Assembly: GCA_022545745.1 (NCBI GenBank) | Contig: JACZQL010000113.1 | Span: 1 to 5,779 of the forward strand | Source of the DNA: Deltaproteobacteria bacterium | GTDB taxonomy: Bacteria; Desulfobacterota_B; Binatia; UBA9968 | Direction of reading: 5' to 3' | Length of the DNA: 5,779 bases | Part shown: positions 5,676-5,779 of the stretch, piece after piece | How the letters are laid out: every line of letters starts with the position of its first letter | Position numbering within the stretch: the first letter of the stretch is position 1 | Made by a program: the position numbers and the translations under genes | The notes under the pieces: generated by a model | What the model was told of the DNA's origin: nothing | What the model saw: the letters and a program-made list of their open reading frames with translations, nothing else | Database searches by the model: none

Positions 5676-5777
5676 TTAGCCGCAGATTTACCAGGCTAAC
5701 TCAGATCAATTTCTGGCCATTTTGACCAGAAAATCATTATCTCTGTCTGCGTCCGTCTGCGCTCATCTGCGGTTAAT
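5676..5777. repeat. Imperfect palindromic unit with central hairpin, upstream of GxxExxY
   Basis: The left arm is TTAGCCGCAGATTTA from 5676 (a decayed TTAACCGCAGAT). The right arm is CTGCGCTCATCTGCGGTTAA, ending at 5777 and preceded by further CGTCTG units from 5742. In the centre, TTTCTGG (5710-5716) pairs with CCAGAAA (5726-5732), with CA/TG pairing inside across one mismatch. The whole is a REP/MITE-like palindrome of about 100 bases and forms the leader of the GxxExxY gene. Apart from it, the 5634-5779 stretch holds no gene that I can see. Confidence 0.65.
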
Positions 5778-5779
5778 TT

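Overview
The window looks like chromosomal DNA from an uncultured environmental bacterium, probably diderm. It holds two unrelated ABC-transporter modules separated by, and interleaved with, degenerate short-motif repeats. Repeats built on TTAACCGCAGAT-type words and on GATTTTAGATT / AATCCCAAATCC-type words are, from general knowledge, common in genomes of environmental lineages such as Desulfobacterota, Planctomycetota and candidate phyla. No marker gene here fixes the taxon, so this placement is only an impression.

Left part (1-2839, + strand): a tight two-gene operon for a binding-protein-dependent importer of the Fe(III)/thiamine/spermidine-putrescine class. It has a CysA/PotA/FbpC-type ATPase with a C-terminal TOBE-like domain (40-1143). 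One base later comes a fused double-domain permease of FbpB/ThiP type carrying two EAA loops (GTG start at 1145, with AGGAGG just upstream). The substrate-binding protein is not in the window and would be expected to the left of it. A strong hairpin without a U-tract follows the permease stop.

Middle (2840-3211): no gene. This stretch is a nested, mirror-arranged set of short degenerate repeat families in the order B-A-C-D ... D'-A'-B', bounded by TTAACCGCAG...CTGCGGTTAA.

Right part (3212-5633, all on the - strand, so read right to left): a GxxExxY (PD-(D/E)XK-like) gene broken by one in-frame TAA (5247-5633), then a LolD/MacB-type ATPase (4546-5214), then a MacB/FtsX-type permease (3212-4393). 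The ATPase and permease should form one exporter or mechanotransmission-type ABC complex. The permease has His-containing periplasmic patches and resembles, from memory, permeases of Zrg-like zinc-associated systems; that link is a weak inference. The 152-bp gap between these two genes is unusual for the family. It holds an inverted pair of AT-rich repeat blocks around what looks like the N-terminal stub of a four-helix-bundle (S23/IVP-type) protein gene.

The most interesting theme is that the repeats sit precisely at gene boundaries. They supply or abut stop codons, replace Shine-Dalgarno regions, and form outward-mirrored units ending in TTAA. Two of these units carry, or once carried, a small cargo gene: GxxExxY in one, the four-helix-bundle stub in the other. 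This suggests a family of non-autonomous, repeat-bounded units inserting next to host genes.
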